64,000 bases of DNA from Capsicum annuum (lineage: Eukaryota > Streptophyta > Magnoliopsida > Solanales > Solanaceae): NCBI RefSeq assembly GCF_002878395.1, contig NC_061121.1:49822945-49886944 (forward strand), in the 5' to 3' direction. The position numbers were made by a program, and so were the translations under genes. Positions 45,301 to 53,737 of this stretch are shown here, in pieces. The notes beneath the pieces are model-generated. The model searched no databases, was not told the DNA's origin, and was given only the letters and a program-made list of their open reading frames with translations. Each line of letters starts with the position of its first letter. Within the stretch, counting starts at the first letter, position 1.

Positions 45301-47271
45301 GAAGACTTGTTAATGTTGAATTCAAAACATCAGGACCTTTATATAGAGTTGCAACAAGTGCACCTATTATTGATACCAAAGTCCCAATAGTTTTAGCCAC
45401 TGTGCTCAAACTCTTGTACTCGAAGGTTTCCATCCTAACACAAAAATTTAAATATCTATTTACATTTTTGACAAGTTTAGTAGGATAGGTTAAAGTTAAA
45501 AAGAGTAATACATAAATTTGTCATTTAATTTGATCTCAGCTGATATTTATATTGTTCCAAGTTGGGTGTGTACAAGTAGACTTCAACTTGTATTAAGTTG
45601 AATAAGTAAACACGCGCATCATATGTGGCATCTATATGACAATTTGCGTGAGATTGTCATGTAGATCAGTGGCGGAGCCACAGCCGACGAAGGGTGGTCA
45701 GATGAACACCCTTCGTCGGAAAATTTTTTCGAGTATATAGGTTAAATATAGATATTTATGGTTATATACATGTTGTTGCACACCCTTGACAAGCTAGCAA
45801 AGCAAAGTTCAGTGGTCAAGAGTGTGCATTTCTGCATCAACAACCTGGGTTCGAACCTTGGTAGGTGCAACAACGTTTTATTTACTTTGTTTTTTAAATA
45901 GTTCTTTGTCCAAGTTTGGCTCCGCCACTGATGTAGATGTCACAGAGGATGTGTGTATCTACTTAATCAACTTTACATAAATTTAAGTGTCTACATGTGT
46001 ACATTCAAATAAAGTTACAGGTCATGTAAGCTGAGATCAAATTAAAGAGCATCGTCATGTATTTTTCCAAATTAAAAAGGTGAAATTTAATTTAAACCTG
46101 AGAAGGACGGCAAGAATGAAAGTGAAACCTGGAACAAGTTGTAATATTGCTGTGGAAAGCAGTGGAGAGGAATATCGAAGTCCAACCAATGTAAGCATTT
46201 GCATCAGGAAACTGCAGTAATAATAGGTATTTAATTTCTTTTATTGGGCTAATTAGTTGAGGCACTCATAATTTACATACCCCATTATGCCAAGAAAGAA
46301 AAATCCATGGATAAAAGTTGGCCAAAGAGGTGGAAGAGCTGATCTGCATATTCAAATTAGAGAATTTACATAAATAAAAAGAAAAATACCAAGCACAATA
46401 TCTGAATTTGCTAAAAAAATTTATTTATTTACTTAGATTTGGTCATCGGACGTTTGTGCAAGTGACACATTATGTGTTTTAACCCGAAATTTAAGATTGA
46501 GTAAAGAATAAGCACATAAGATGTTCTACCGAACACGACTCTAATTGAGGTGTTTAAATAAAAATTTTATTTCTTACACATGAATCTACTAAAAAATTCT
46601 AAAGGTAATTAGTTTTTCATATATATTGAACGCCTTAGAGCTTTGAATCAGTTTATTTTAAGTGTTTTAAAGTCAGAATAACTTTTAAACATTTTTAAAG
46701 TGTTTAAATATATTTAAAAAATACTTATGTTTTAGATTAAAATATTAAAAATAAGTCAAAATTCAAAAGTCAATTCAAACAAACACTCAGTCAAAAATTC
46801 GACTCTATCGTTGATTCTTAATAGGGGGGAAATTTGGCAGGCAAACATTTCCCTGTTTTAATGGTCGATTCTGGCTTATTTTGGGATAATATATTGAACA
46901 TCGTGTGAGATAGTATAATAAATCAAGTGATGATTAAGAGATTATTTGAATTGACTTATTTAATGTGCTTTTAAGTCAATAACTTTAAGCACATTTAAAA
47001 GTCATAAATTAGAATTCTTAACTTATTGTAAGCCATCCAAACAAGCTTCAAAAGAAATCTTTGAGAAAATAAGATGATATACATACCTATGGAAGAAAAA
47101 GGAAAGTGGAATAAGAATGAGAGTTGAAATGGCACTTGAGTAGAATAAAAAAGTGTAGGTAGTGAGGCCAGCTGAAGTTACTTCACATGCCACCATCAAT
47201 CCAACTTGTGCTAACTGCTGAATTACCATTCCTATAAATGGAACTGCACTTTCCATCTTCATTTTCTTCAC
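26706..47271 (-). CDS. WAT1-related (nodulin MtN21/EamA, UMAMIT-like) transporter, seven exons
   Basis: Exons (minus strand): 47271-47087, 46343-46281, 46211-46098, 45434-45209, 40785-40627, 27681-27533, 26859-26706. All six introns start GT and end AG, and the phases agree, giving 1050 bases or 349 residues plus stop, a normal length for this family. Typical features are [17 protein letters not shown] in helix 1, [32 protein letters not shown]-type EamA loops, [15 protein letters not shown] at the start of the second EamA repeat, and a C-terminal [13 protein letters not shown]. Around ten membrane segments are expected. Family members are plasma-membrane or tonoplast exporters of amino acids or auxin; the substrate here cannot be told. 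Start Met 47271, 47262 and 47256 are all possible. Intron 5 is about 12.9 kb and intron 4 about 4.4 kb, both filled with transposons. Confidence 0.9.
27533..27681 (-). CDS. WAT1-related gene, exon 6
   Basis: Flanked by TAGTGCAG and GTAAATTAC. Encodes [20 protein letters not shown] and [20 protein letters not shown], i.e. two membrane segments and the connecting conserved P-L motif of the second EamA repeat. Confidence 0.9.
27770..28563 (+). pseudogene. LINE reverse transcriptase relic
   Basis: Two main blocks, 27770-28153 and 28204-28563, are separated by stops. The catalytic FADD is at about 28396. Stops at 28151 and 28561 and short deletions make it non-functional. Confidence 0.85.
29087..29132. 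repeat. Near-perfect hairpin inside the LINE tail
   Basis: CGTGTCGGATCCTCCAAAAA faces TTTTTGAAGGATCTGACACG around a short AGTGTA centre. It resembles the core of small Solanaceae MITEs with GGGTGCGG borders and may be a solo insertion. Confidence 0.6.
29529..29942 (-). repeat. 3' LTR of the intronic copia element, with an internal duplication
   Basis: About 54 bases longer than its partner. The words 'GCAACACCCTCTCTCAAG TTGATGACCGGTGATC' occur both at the true LTR/PPT junction (about 29937-29972) and inside the LTR (about 29802-29837). The inner copy is a duplicated LTR end plus polypurine tract. Confidence 0.85.
29985..33386 (-). pseudogene. Copia pol relic (protease, integrase, RT, RNase H)
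   Basis: Reading from 33386: [11 protein letters not shown] (protease triad DSR instead of DSG), [12 protein letters not shown] and [11 protein letters not shown] (integrase zinc part), then YIDIWGPYK and [10 protein letters not shown] (first two acidic residues). A TAG falls exactly on the third, glutamate, position in PQQNGVV|KKYRHLL at about 32235. RT has [34 protein letters not shown] and [10 protein letters not shown], with Asn in the catalytic YVDD box. RNase H remains include [13 protein letters not shown] and [13 protein letters not shown]. At least six stops or frameshifts. Confidence 0.88.
33516..34472 (-). pseudogene. Copia gag
   Basis: An open frame from MSNAIDDSS to the zinc knuckle. 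It contains [39 protein letters not shown] and [20 protein letters not shown], standard copia gag blocks. The knuckle reads [14 protein letters not shown]: the first Cys of C-X2-C-X4-H-X4-C is Tyr. The natural start is probably 34472; the frame stays open upstream into the LTR. Confidence 0.85.
34528..34887 (-). repeat. 5' LTR of the intronic copia element
   Basis: 360 bases; nearly identical to the left LTR outside the extra segment, which suggests a fairly recent insertion although the coding region is already broken. Confidence 0.9.
35104..35155. repeat. (AT)n microsatellite
   Basis: About 26 AT units in intron 5. Confidence 0.95.
35277..35505. mobile_element. MITE, copy 1 (internal inverted repeats)
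   Basis: Left AATGAAAAAGGGATAAACAT faces right ...TTGTCTCTTTTTCATT, with inner arms ACGCATATACCCTCC and GGATATACACGTA and a centre of CCCCTATCGTTA / TAACGGTAGGGGC. Related to the copy at 36050. No clear target duplication was read. Confidence 0.65.
36050..36262. mobile_element. MITE, copy 2 of the same family
   Basis: Shares AACTATGATAAATGGTA, ATGCCCCTA and ATTAACGGTAGGGGCATATG with copy 1, about 550 bases away. The 35506-36049 interval is gene-less and contains CG-containing unique DNA. Confidence 0.6.
36991..38244 (-). pseudogene. RTE reverse transcriptase relic
   Basis: 38244-37678 carries [53 protein letters not shown] and [16 protein letters not shown], the first RT motifs (with Ile-Asn where Leu/Ile-Asp is usual). 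The catalytic YADD region falls in a damaged part near 37500-37670. 37332-36991 carries [20 protein letters not shown] and [16 protein letters not shown], the standard C-terminal segment. Several frameshifts and stops. Confidence 0.85.
38245..38812 (-). pseudogene. RTE linker between endonuclease and RT
   Basis: Minus-strand remains of the LINE polyprotein in broken frames, rich in Lys/Glu. No intact motif; included because it joins the two recognised domains. Confidence 0.5.
38813..39633 (-). pseudogene. RTE apurinic-type endonuclease
   Basis: 39633-39214 encodes [26 protein letters not shown] and [10 protein letters not shown]; 39265-38813 encodes [35 protein letters not shown] and [19 protein letters not shown]. 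These are the endonuclease motifs in order; the usual GDFN reads ARDFN. A frameshift near 39230 separates the halves. Confidence 0.88.
40627..40785 (-). CDS. WAT1-related gene, exon 5
   Basis: Flanked by GTTTTGCAG and GTAAACTAC; 53 whole codons. Encodes [20 protein letters not shown] and [18 protein letters not shown]. Separated from exon 6 by the largest intron. Confidence 0.9.
40800..42340. other. Intron 4 sequence without recognised genes
   Basis: AT-rich, with words such as ATATGAAAACAGTTTTCGT that could be MITE remains, but no terminal repeat was fixed. Confidence 0.35.
42347..42384. repeat. (TA)n microsatellite
   Basis: About 19 TA units in intron 4. Confidence 0.95.
42600..43672. mobile_element. 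Foldback (long inverted repeat) element in intron 4
   Basis: Left arm (about 42605-42915) and right arm (about 43340-43668) are inverted copies. GGGTCAAAAATACTCCTCTA faces GAGGAGCATTTTTGACTC, CATGGACTCCACGTGGCATG faces CATGCCACGTGAAGTCCATG, and CCCCATTTTCCTTCTC faces its complement. The centre (42916-43330) is a unique segment with two direct copies of AGGGAGCTTGAGAGAGAGTG. Open frames in the arms mirror each other and are not genes. The long arms and A/T-rich flanks suggest a Mutator-type non-autonomous element; the target duplication could not be read. Confidence 0.8.
43785..44840. mobile_element. Second foldback element in intron 4, left arm shortened
   Basis: Left AATTATTTAACCTCCCTTC.. 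CAAATTTCGTGTGAATTA faces right TAATTCACGCGAAAGTTGTT..GGTAAATAATT. The right arm extends about 80 bases further (to GGGAGTATTTATACCTTTTC), with no partner on the left. The interior has a G-rich stretch (44459-44625, GGGGTGGGGGG words) and a C/A-rich stretch near 43970. Only about 115 bases separate it from the first foldback. Confidence 0.7.
45209..45434 (-). CDS. WAT1-related gene, exon 4
   Basis: Flanked by TTGTGTTAG and GTAATCAGG. Encodes [36 protein letters not shown], and [20 protein letters not shown], the conserved 'K..G..I...G' region and the next membrane segment. Confidence 0.92.
45667..45930. mobile_element. hAT-type MITE with 8-bp target duplication, in intron 3
   Basis: Ends CAGTGGCGGAGCCA and TGGCTCCGCCACTG are perfect inverted repeats. 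The duplication ATGTAGAT is at 45659-45666 and 45931-45938. This is the hAT signature. A second small inverted pair (CCGACGAAGGGTG / CACCCTTCGTCGG) lies just inside the left end. It contains a tRNA-like segment. Confidence 0.95.
45808..45872 (+). ncRNA. tRNA-like (SINE-head-like) segment with A and B boxes inside the hAT MITE
   Basis: AGTGGTCAAGAG (45811-45822) fits a pol III A box and GGTTCGAACC (45848-45857) fits a B box, about 37 bases apart as in tRNAs. No acceptor stem pairs, so it is not a tRNA gene. It could be a SINE remnant or a chance match. Confidence 0.45.
46098..46211 (-). CDS. WAT1-related gene, exon 3
   Basis: Flanked by TTACTGCAG and GTTTAAAT. Encodes [20 protein letters not shown] and [18 protein letters not shown], containing the strongly conserved family block around 'N..P..TF'. 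Confidence 0.92.
46281..46343 (-). CDS. WAT1-related gene, exon 2
   Basis: A 63-base exon between ATATGCAG and GTATGTAAAT, encoding [21 protein letters not shown]. Too short to be found as an ORF; placed by splice sites, phase and family pattern. Confidence 0.9.
47087..47271 (-). CDS. WAT1-related gene, exon 1
   Basis: Starts at one of three close in-frame Met codons (47271, 47262, 47256), runs through [20 protein letters not shown] and [12 protein letters not shown], and ends AG|GTATGTATAT. Confidence 0.9.
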
Positions 47272-47299
47272 CTCTTTCTATATTACCATCAAACTATGA

Positions 47300-47330
47300 A
47301 TTTGATAATTTTACATATATAATGGATGTG
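47300..47330 (-). promoter_or_regulatory. Possible TATA box of the WAT1-related gene
   Basis: Minus-strand ATTATATATGT lies at about 47313-47323, some 45-50 bases before the first Met. In this AT-rich DNA the match is weak evidence. Confidence 0.3.
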
Positions 47331-47334
47331 AGCC

Positions 47335-47994
47335 TATCAGATAAGACAAATTTAGATACTAGTATAAAGTTTTTAAAAATAGTACTAGTACTTATTTTGG
47401 CAAATATATATTGTATACTACGCACGCAAGATTTGATTCTGATTTCTCTTGAATCTATGAACATGTGGTCTGGATTCGCAGCCTCCGTGTGATTAAAAAA
47501 TCATGGGTTCAAATCATGAAAATAGTCATTAATAGAAATGTAAGGTATAACTGTGTCTATAAATCTTTGTGACTCGGCCCTTTCTAGAATCTCCATGGTT
47601 TGGATTCACTCCGTTGCTTCTCTATGGGAAGTATTCCATCATTTTAGTCTAAAATTTTCTGTATTAACTACTAATTCTTTAAATCAAACATAAGTAAAGT
47701 TAATTTCAAATTTTATTTTTAGATTATTATCATTATCTCATGTGCCAAACATCCCCTAAGGATATGGCTGGTATAGAGAAAAATAATTTTTAAGAATTAT
47801 AATTTAGTTTTTTCATGTTTGATTAGTCAAAATATTTTTAAAAAATAACATTTTCTTTTATTTAAGAAAAATAACTTTTTTTTTTCTTAAGAAAAATAAC
47901 TTTCATAGAAAAACAAGTTTCATAAATAGCATTAGCACTGCAAAGTTCGCAGTTTCCTCCCCATTCATCAACCTCCCAATACCCTTCCCTTGGC
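47335..47994. other. Upstream region of the WAT1-related gene
   Basis: AT-rich promoter-side DNA with no second gene seen. It ends where a hAT element begins. Confidence 0.4.
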
Positions 47995-48002
47995 CTTTTC
48001 AC

Positions 48003-48231
48003 TAGGGGTGTGCAAAAATCGAATTGACCAATAAATTGAACCGATAAAATTGTTATTGAGTTATTGGGTTAACGATTTTTTATTGGTTTTATAAAAAAAA
48101 ATTATTGGGTAAACGATTCGATTTTGATTTTAACTTATTGAGTTATCGGTTAAACCAATAATCCAATAAGAATACACTAAGTTATTGTTTTACTCCTATT
48201 TGTGTTATATATATAAATATTTATATTACTA

Positions 48232-48267
<36 letters not shown>

Positions 48268-48702
48268 CTTATTCACAATTCAGAGATTCACAAAGTATTA
48301 ACCTATTCAGGGCAACAAAGGCACAATACAAGCTCGGGTATTGTCGTATTGGAAAGCTTGAAGCATTTAGTAGCTTCCAACAATTAGGATTCAGTTTTTT
48401 TCCAAACTAAAATTCAGTTCAAGTTTGAAGATTCTTATAAACTAAAACGCATTGCGTATGATTTTGGTGACAACTAAGATTTCATTTTTTTATTTTAGTT
48501 GTTACTATTTTTATTTTATGAGTATTTTCTTATTGGTTAAACCGAAAATCGAACCGTTAAGCACTAAAAATCGATAAATCGAAAATCGATAAGAAAATAT
48601 CTTATTGGTTGGTTATTGATTTTGCATATTTAAAAATCAAAAACTGATAAACCAAACTAATAACACATAAAACCGAATCGAAACAACCGATCCACACCCC
48701 TA
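48003..48702. mobile_element. hAT-type non-autonomous element, ~700 bp
   Basis: Ends TAGGGGTGTG and CACACCCCTA. The imperfect 8-bp duplication CTTTTCAC (47995-48002) and CTTTCCAC (48703-48710) differs at one base. Inside, TTATTGGTTAAACCGA and CCGATAAAATTG type words recur in both orientations. No transposase coding. Located about 0.73 kb upstream of the WAT1-related start. Confidence 0.8.
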
Positions 48703-48710
48703 CTTTCCAC

Positions 48711-49780
48711 TAGCATACTAAATTACGTAAAGATATTTTTTAAATAACATTTTTATTTAAAAATAAATTTTAAAAAACTAGCTTATTTTAAATGATATAC
48801 AAGTTTGATCGTTCTTTTGATATTACATACTTCCTTCCTCCATTTCATATTAATTGATATTTATGAACTTAACACACCCATTAAGAAAATATTAATTAGA
48901 GGAATTATTTTACCAAATTAATCTTATTAATTATGCTTTGAAAATATAAATTTGAGTAAATATACTTTATTTAGTAATTTAATGTTAAGGTTAGTATTAG
49001 AAGAATATAATAAAATTCTCTTATTGAAACAAATATTTTTAGAAAGAGGATCAAATAAAACTAAACGAGGGGAATAATATTATTTGATTCAATCATAAAT
49101 TTCCTGTTGCTGTCTATTGATGAGACAACTAAAAAATTCTTGATCCTATCATTTAGAAAATATTTTCCTTATACCATACACGCGGGATCAATAGGTTTTT
49201 CTCGAAAGAATACAGTTCTCGGCTCGGTTACTGATTCGAACGCATTGAAAAGCACATCACAATTTTTTTCTGCACTTTTTTAGTGTATTTTTGGGTTGTT
49301 TTTTCCTACGTCAGTTTTACTTGATTTGTCTACATGATTAAATTTTTAGCTTCCTACCTAACTCTATTGTTTTATTTATTTACTTCAATGTGCGTGCTGT
49401 GATTTTTGTAACATCATATTCAAATAGAGAGGACCACATGGTGTTTGTCTTCCTAAATTTTAATTTATTTTTTAATATTACATATTTATATTTTTATTTG
49501 ATATTTATTTTAATTTTTATTTTATTTTTAATAAGTTTTAATTGAAAAACAAAATTATATTTTAAAAAAATATATTTTATTTTTATTTTATTTGTTATGT
49601 TTATTTTTAAATAATACAAAAATTTTAAAAATATATATTTCTTTTTAAATTTTAATAAATAAATTAACAATTTTAGTATTTTCATAATTATATTATTTAG
49701 GCTATGTATAAACTTTTATTGTATTTTCTTAAATATAAAAAAGTTAATTAGTTATTATTATTATTTATTTATTATTTTGA
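48711..49780. other. AT-rich intergenic DNA
   Basis: No gene recognised. 49440-49780 is extremely A/T-rich. Confidence 0.4.
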
Positions 49781-49788
49781 TTTTTGTG

Positions 49789-49792
<4 letters not shown>

Positions 49793-49830
<38 letters not shown>

Positions 49831-49831
49831 G
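49793..49831. repeat. (ATT)n microsatellite
   Basis: About 13 ATT units shortly before the viral insertion. Confidence 0.9.
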
Positions 49832-49859
49832 TTATTTATATTTTAATGTAAAAAAAAAT

Positions 49860-50110
49860 TGAAAATCCTTTCCTATCTGTTGTAACTGTTCCCCCAAAGT
49901 CTTTTTATTTAAGAATTTCTCTCTACCCAAACAATCAGAGAGAAAAATACATCATATTATCACACACTGTATCAGAAAGAAAAACATACACTGAAAAGAA
50001 ATCAAAATTACAGAGCAAAAACAAAGAAAAAGAGAGTAACTAAAAAGAAAAATAACATTCAGAGTTTTGTAGTTAGAAGTTGGAGTTCCGTTCGAGTTTC
50101 TGATGATAAT
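49860..50110. repeat. Possible LTR leader fragment flanking the viral insertion
   Basis: The purine-rich stretch and AGAGTTTTGTAGTTAGAAGT TGGAGTTCCGTTCGAG resemble in style the R/U5-like part of the Tat LTR at 13500-13680 (AGAGTTTTCCAAAGG..GTTTGGAGTTCGATTTTGG). The likeness is loose; it may instead belong to another LTR family. Confidence 0.3.
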
Positions 50111-50317
50111 ATGTTGCTTCTGTATTCAATTAAAGTTGACATACAGATTCTTATTTAATACTATACAATTTACATTATAAGTTTATTTATGAAAAATATG
50201 AATGAAATATTCAAGATGTTCTTGACGTATGGATATATATAATAATAATATTATACATGATATTTTGTTATAAAATAGATATGTGAGTAATAAATTTAAG
50301 TCCAAAAACTATAATAA

Positions 50318-50524
50318 CAAAAATATGTATTTTCAGAATATATAAGTCTAAATAAAACAAAAGAAAACCCACAAAGATTAGCCTACTTAATTACATTAAT
50401 ATCTAGTATTGAATCAAAATTAATAATCCATTTAAAATCTAGGAGAATGAAACACATACTACCTAATTATGATAAAATAAGATTTAGATATCCGCCAAGA
50501 TATTATAAATATAATTTAAAATGA
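50318..50524 (+). pseudogene. Viral small ORF a, copy III
   Basis: Open from 50318 to TGA at 50522-50524, without an early ATG. Contains ENPQRLAYLITLISSIESKL and MKHILPNYDKIRFRYPPRYY. The end (LPNYDKIRFRY..K) resembles LPNYSYKYLP at the end of the ORF at 57693, and both overlap the next ATG as ATGA. Function unknown. Confidence 0.55.
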
Positions 50525-50733
50525 ATAAAGTACAACAATACAAAGAATTAAAATAAATTATTTCTGAAAAACGTAAAGAATTAAAAATAAGAATAAAAAG
50601 ACTACATTATAATATATTTGCCGGAGTTAGTAAAAACTCAATAGATACACAAAAAGATGAAATATCAAAATTAGAATCACAAATAGATAGTTTAGAATAT
50701 ATATATCAACATGAACTATTCACAATAAAATGA
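50521..50733 (+). pseudogene. Viral small coiled-coil ORF b, copy III
   Basis: Starts at ATG overlapping the previous stop (ATGA) and ends TGA at 50731-50733, again overlapping the next ATG at 50730. Encodes a Lys/Glu/Ile-rich helix with SEKRKELKIRIKRLHY and KDEISKLESQIDSLEYIY. A TAA at 50554-50556 interrupts it. The linked ATGA overlaps suggest translation by re-initiation. Confidence 0.6.
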
Positions 50734-52512
50734 ACAAAGAAGAATTTATAATAGATGAAAAAATATATGAAAACCACGAAGGATCAAAAATAAAAATAGT
50801 ATTTTCTAATCTAGGAAGAAGATATAAGAAAATAAGTGAACATTTATATCTAATGTTAGAAAAAGAAGAATTAAAATTAGAAGATAAATTAACAGCAATG
50901 GTAAGAATAGAAAAAGAAAATGAAGAGATAGATAGGAAAAAGGAAATAGAAAAAATAAAACAACAAACTACGGAAGAAATACGAAAAATAGAAGAAACTA
51001 AAAATAATAGGATTGCTGAATTAGAAAAAGAATTAAAATGTTAAAAGAGCTGTATGAACAAAGGCAAAAAGAAAAAGAAGAAAAAGATAGAGAACAAAAA
51101 TTACTAAACGAGATAAATCAATTTAAGGAAAAATTGGAAATAAAAAAAAAAGAATTAGAAATAAATAATATAGATGTCGAAGAGACAGAGACAGACAATT
51201 ATGATTCCGAAGATAGTGAAACATATACAGAAATATTAACAAATACAAAAAATTTAGAAATCAATGAAAAACAAAAAAAATTAATGAGGAAAATTTAGAA
51301 AGTACCCACACAGAAATAAATACTCTTGATAAAAAAGAAGATGAAAATATAATACCTAAAACAACAGAAATAAGAAAACCTATATATTATAAGAATAAGT
51401 TTAAAAAATATAATGAATATGACAAATGGACACCAAAACAAATAATTAATAAAAATTATAACTTTTTAGACCTAGACTGTGTAATAGATACAGAAAAAAT
51501 AATACAATTATGGATAGGATATATGACAAAACAATTATTAGATAATAATATAAATATAATAGATGCACCAGAATATATAGAAAGAACACTAATAGGATCA
51601 GCAAAACTATGGTTTTCAAATTTAACCGAAAATAGCAAGAAAGTATTAAGAACTAATAAACCTATAGAAGGAACATCATCAACAATAACTAAACTAACAC
51701 CTATAGAATTATTAAAAAAATATGAAACAGCTATAAAAGATGAATTTGGTAGTACGACAACAATGGAAGAAGAACAAGATGAAGAAAAAGATACAAATAG
51801 AAATTAAATGTTAAAATTAGCAATATGTAATATGTGTTATATAGATGAATATACTTGCGCATTTAAAGAATATTATTACAAAGGAGCATATAGTATAGAA
51901 GAAAGAAAAGAAATAAGAAAATTATATTTTACTAAATTACCTGAGCCATTTAGTTCGAAAATAATAAAAAGTTGGGAAGAAGCAAAAATAGTAGATACGT
52001 TAGGAGCAAGAATAAAATTTTTACAACAATGGTATAGAAACTTATGTGAAAAATATAGAGAAGAATTAAAAATGGAAAAAACATTAATAAGAAATTTAGC
52101 ATGTTGCAAAAATAAAATAGCACCCCAATTTGGATGTGAAGAAAGATATTATAAGAAAAGAAAACGACATAAGAAATATAAAAAATATAAAAAATCAAAA
52201 TATAAATATAAGAAACCAAGAAAAAGATATTATGTAAAAAATTATAAATACAAAAGACCATAGAGAAAGAAGAAATCTATAAAAGAATGTACTTGTTATA
52301 ATTGTGGAAAGTAAGGACATTTAGCTTGAGATTGTAAATTACCTAAAAATCCAAAAGCTAAACAAATATCAGAAATAAAAATAGATAATACAGAATATAT
52401 GCAGATAGATTATATAGATTATGAATTAGAAAGTGAGGATAGTATATATGAAATTTCAGAAAACGAAACAGATAATGAAATAGATAGTGAAATAGATGAA
52501 TCAAATGACTGA
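50730..52512 (+). pseudogene. Viral coat-protein ORF with coiled coil and zinc knuckle
   Basis: The N-terminal part (50730-51298) is a long Glu/Lys coiled coil (EKEELKLEDKLTAMVRIEKE) followed by an acidic stretch (ETETDNYDSEDSET). The core (51360-52260) has KFKKYNEYDKWTPKQI, LIGSAKLWFSNLTEN and AKIVDTLGARIKFLQQWYRN, typical of caulimovirid coat proteins, then a very basic Lys/Tyr tract. The CCHC knuckle (52294-52335) follows and an acidic tail ends at 52510-52512. Breaks: frameshifts near 51040 and 51285 and stops at 51805, 52261, 52312 and 52327. The last two lie inside the knuckle. Confidence 0.82.
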
Positions 52513-53736
52513 AGAAGATATAAAAATAATAACAAAGGAAGAATATTTAAATGACGAAGGAACAGAACAAAAAATAATATTTGACAGTAACATATTTGAT
52601 GAAATAAAAGGAAAAGAATTAGATTTAAGTGTAGAGAAAATATTTAAAATACCAACAACAAAAAATATTCTTACTAGGAAAAAAGATGAATATTATGTAG
52701 TATGACAAAAAGAACATGTAATAAACTGTAGATATGCAAAAGGCAAAGCTAGTATACCACTCGTAACAAAAAGAATAATTAATAAAGAAATAAATGAAAT
52801 AAAAAGTAAAGGAGATCTAATAAAATATGTACACCTTGGAGGTACAGAGATATTAATAAAAGCATGTTTTAGAGAAGGAATAGATACACCAATAGAATTA
52901 TATTTAGCAGATGATAGAATTATAAAACCTATAGAAAAAAGCATAATAACTGCTGTAAAAGGAAATCTAATATACCAAAAATTTAAATTTATAATAAGTG
53001 CAAATTATTCAGTAGCAGTAACAGATAGAAATATAGATAAATCATTAGTATTATATTGGAAAATATCAGGAATAGAATTAACCCAAGAAGTAAAATATTT
53101 ACAGCAAGATGTAAAAATCTATATGTATTAACAACAAAACATAAAATAACAGGAAAAAATAAGATTAACAAAATACGAATAGAAAGCCCATTCGAACAAA
53201 TTGTAAAAACAATAGATTATAATGATTATAGCTATAGAGACATAGATACAGAAGAAAATTTAGAAATAGTAAATGATAGAATAAGTACAACGAAAAGAAT
53301 AGCTAATGAAAAACCAGAATCATCAAGCTCATAAAAAAGAACAAGTTATGAAACAAATTCAATAAGTAATTTAAACCAATATTACATAACAGGAAAAATA
53401 AATGAAAAAGAATATCTAATACTTTTGAATACAGGACAAGAAGAAAATTATATAGCAAAATATCTAGTAAAAAATGAAGAAATAAAGACTGATAATGATA
53501 TGTGCTCAGACCTACCAAGAAGTTTAATAAATAATAAAAATATTGCAGAAAAAGAAATAATAATAGGAGTTAGAAAAATAAAAATAGAATTCGAAGTAAA
53601 GGAAGAAATGCAAAAAGCAGATATAATATTAGGAATAAAATGGTTAGAACAAGTAAAACCATACAATATAGAACATACACAATTAACCTTAACATATAAC
53701 AAAGAAAAGTTATTCTTAAAAAGAGCCTTAACATGA
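52496..53736 (+). pseudogene. Viral movement protein with C-terminal protease-like domain
   Basis: Begins at ATG 52496 (or 52505), overlapping the coat ORF end. The 30K movement core is clear: LIKYVHLGGTEILIKACFRE, GIDTPIELYLADDRI and NLIYQKFKFIISANYSVAV. A TGA at 52703 and a frame change near 53050-53090 break it. After an acidic/Ser-rich linker with a stop at 53332, a second domain (about 53372-53700) has YLILLNTGQEENYI and KADIILGIKWLEQVKPYNIE, the two signatures of a retropepsin fold with Asn in place of the first Asp. It ends TGA at 53734-53736, one base before the next ATG. Confidence 0.78.
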
Positions 53737-53737
53737 A

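Noticed and set aside
45811..45857. Functional tRNA gene
   Set aside because: A and B boxes fit but there is no acceptor or anticodon stem; kept only as a tRNA-like segment.
49494..49685. Ile/Lys-rich 63-residue minus-strand frame
   Set aside because: Extremely A/T-rich DNA; composition artefact.
51950..52261. Hydrophobic frame antisense to the viral coat gene
   Set aside because: Complement of a Lys-rich coding region; shadow frame.
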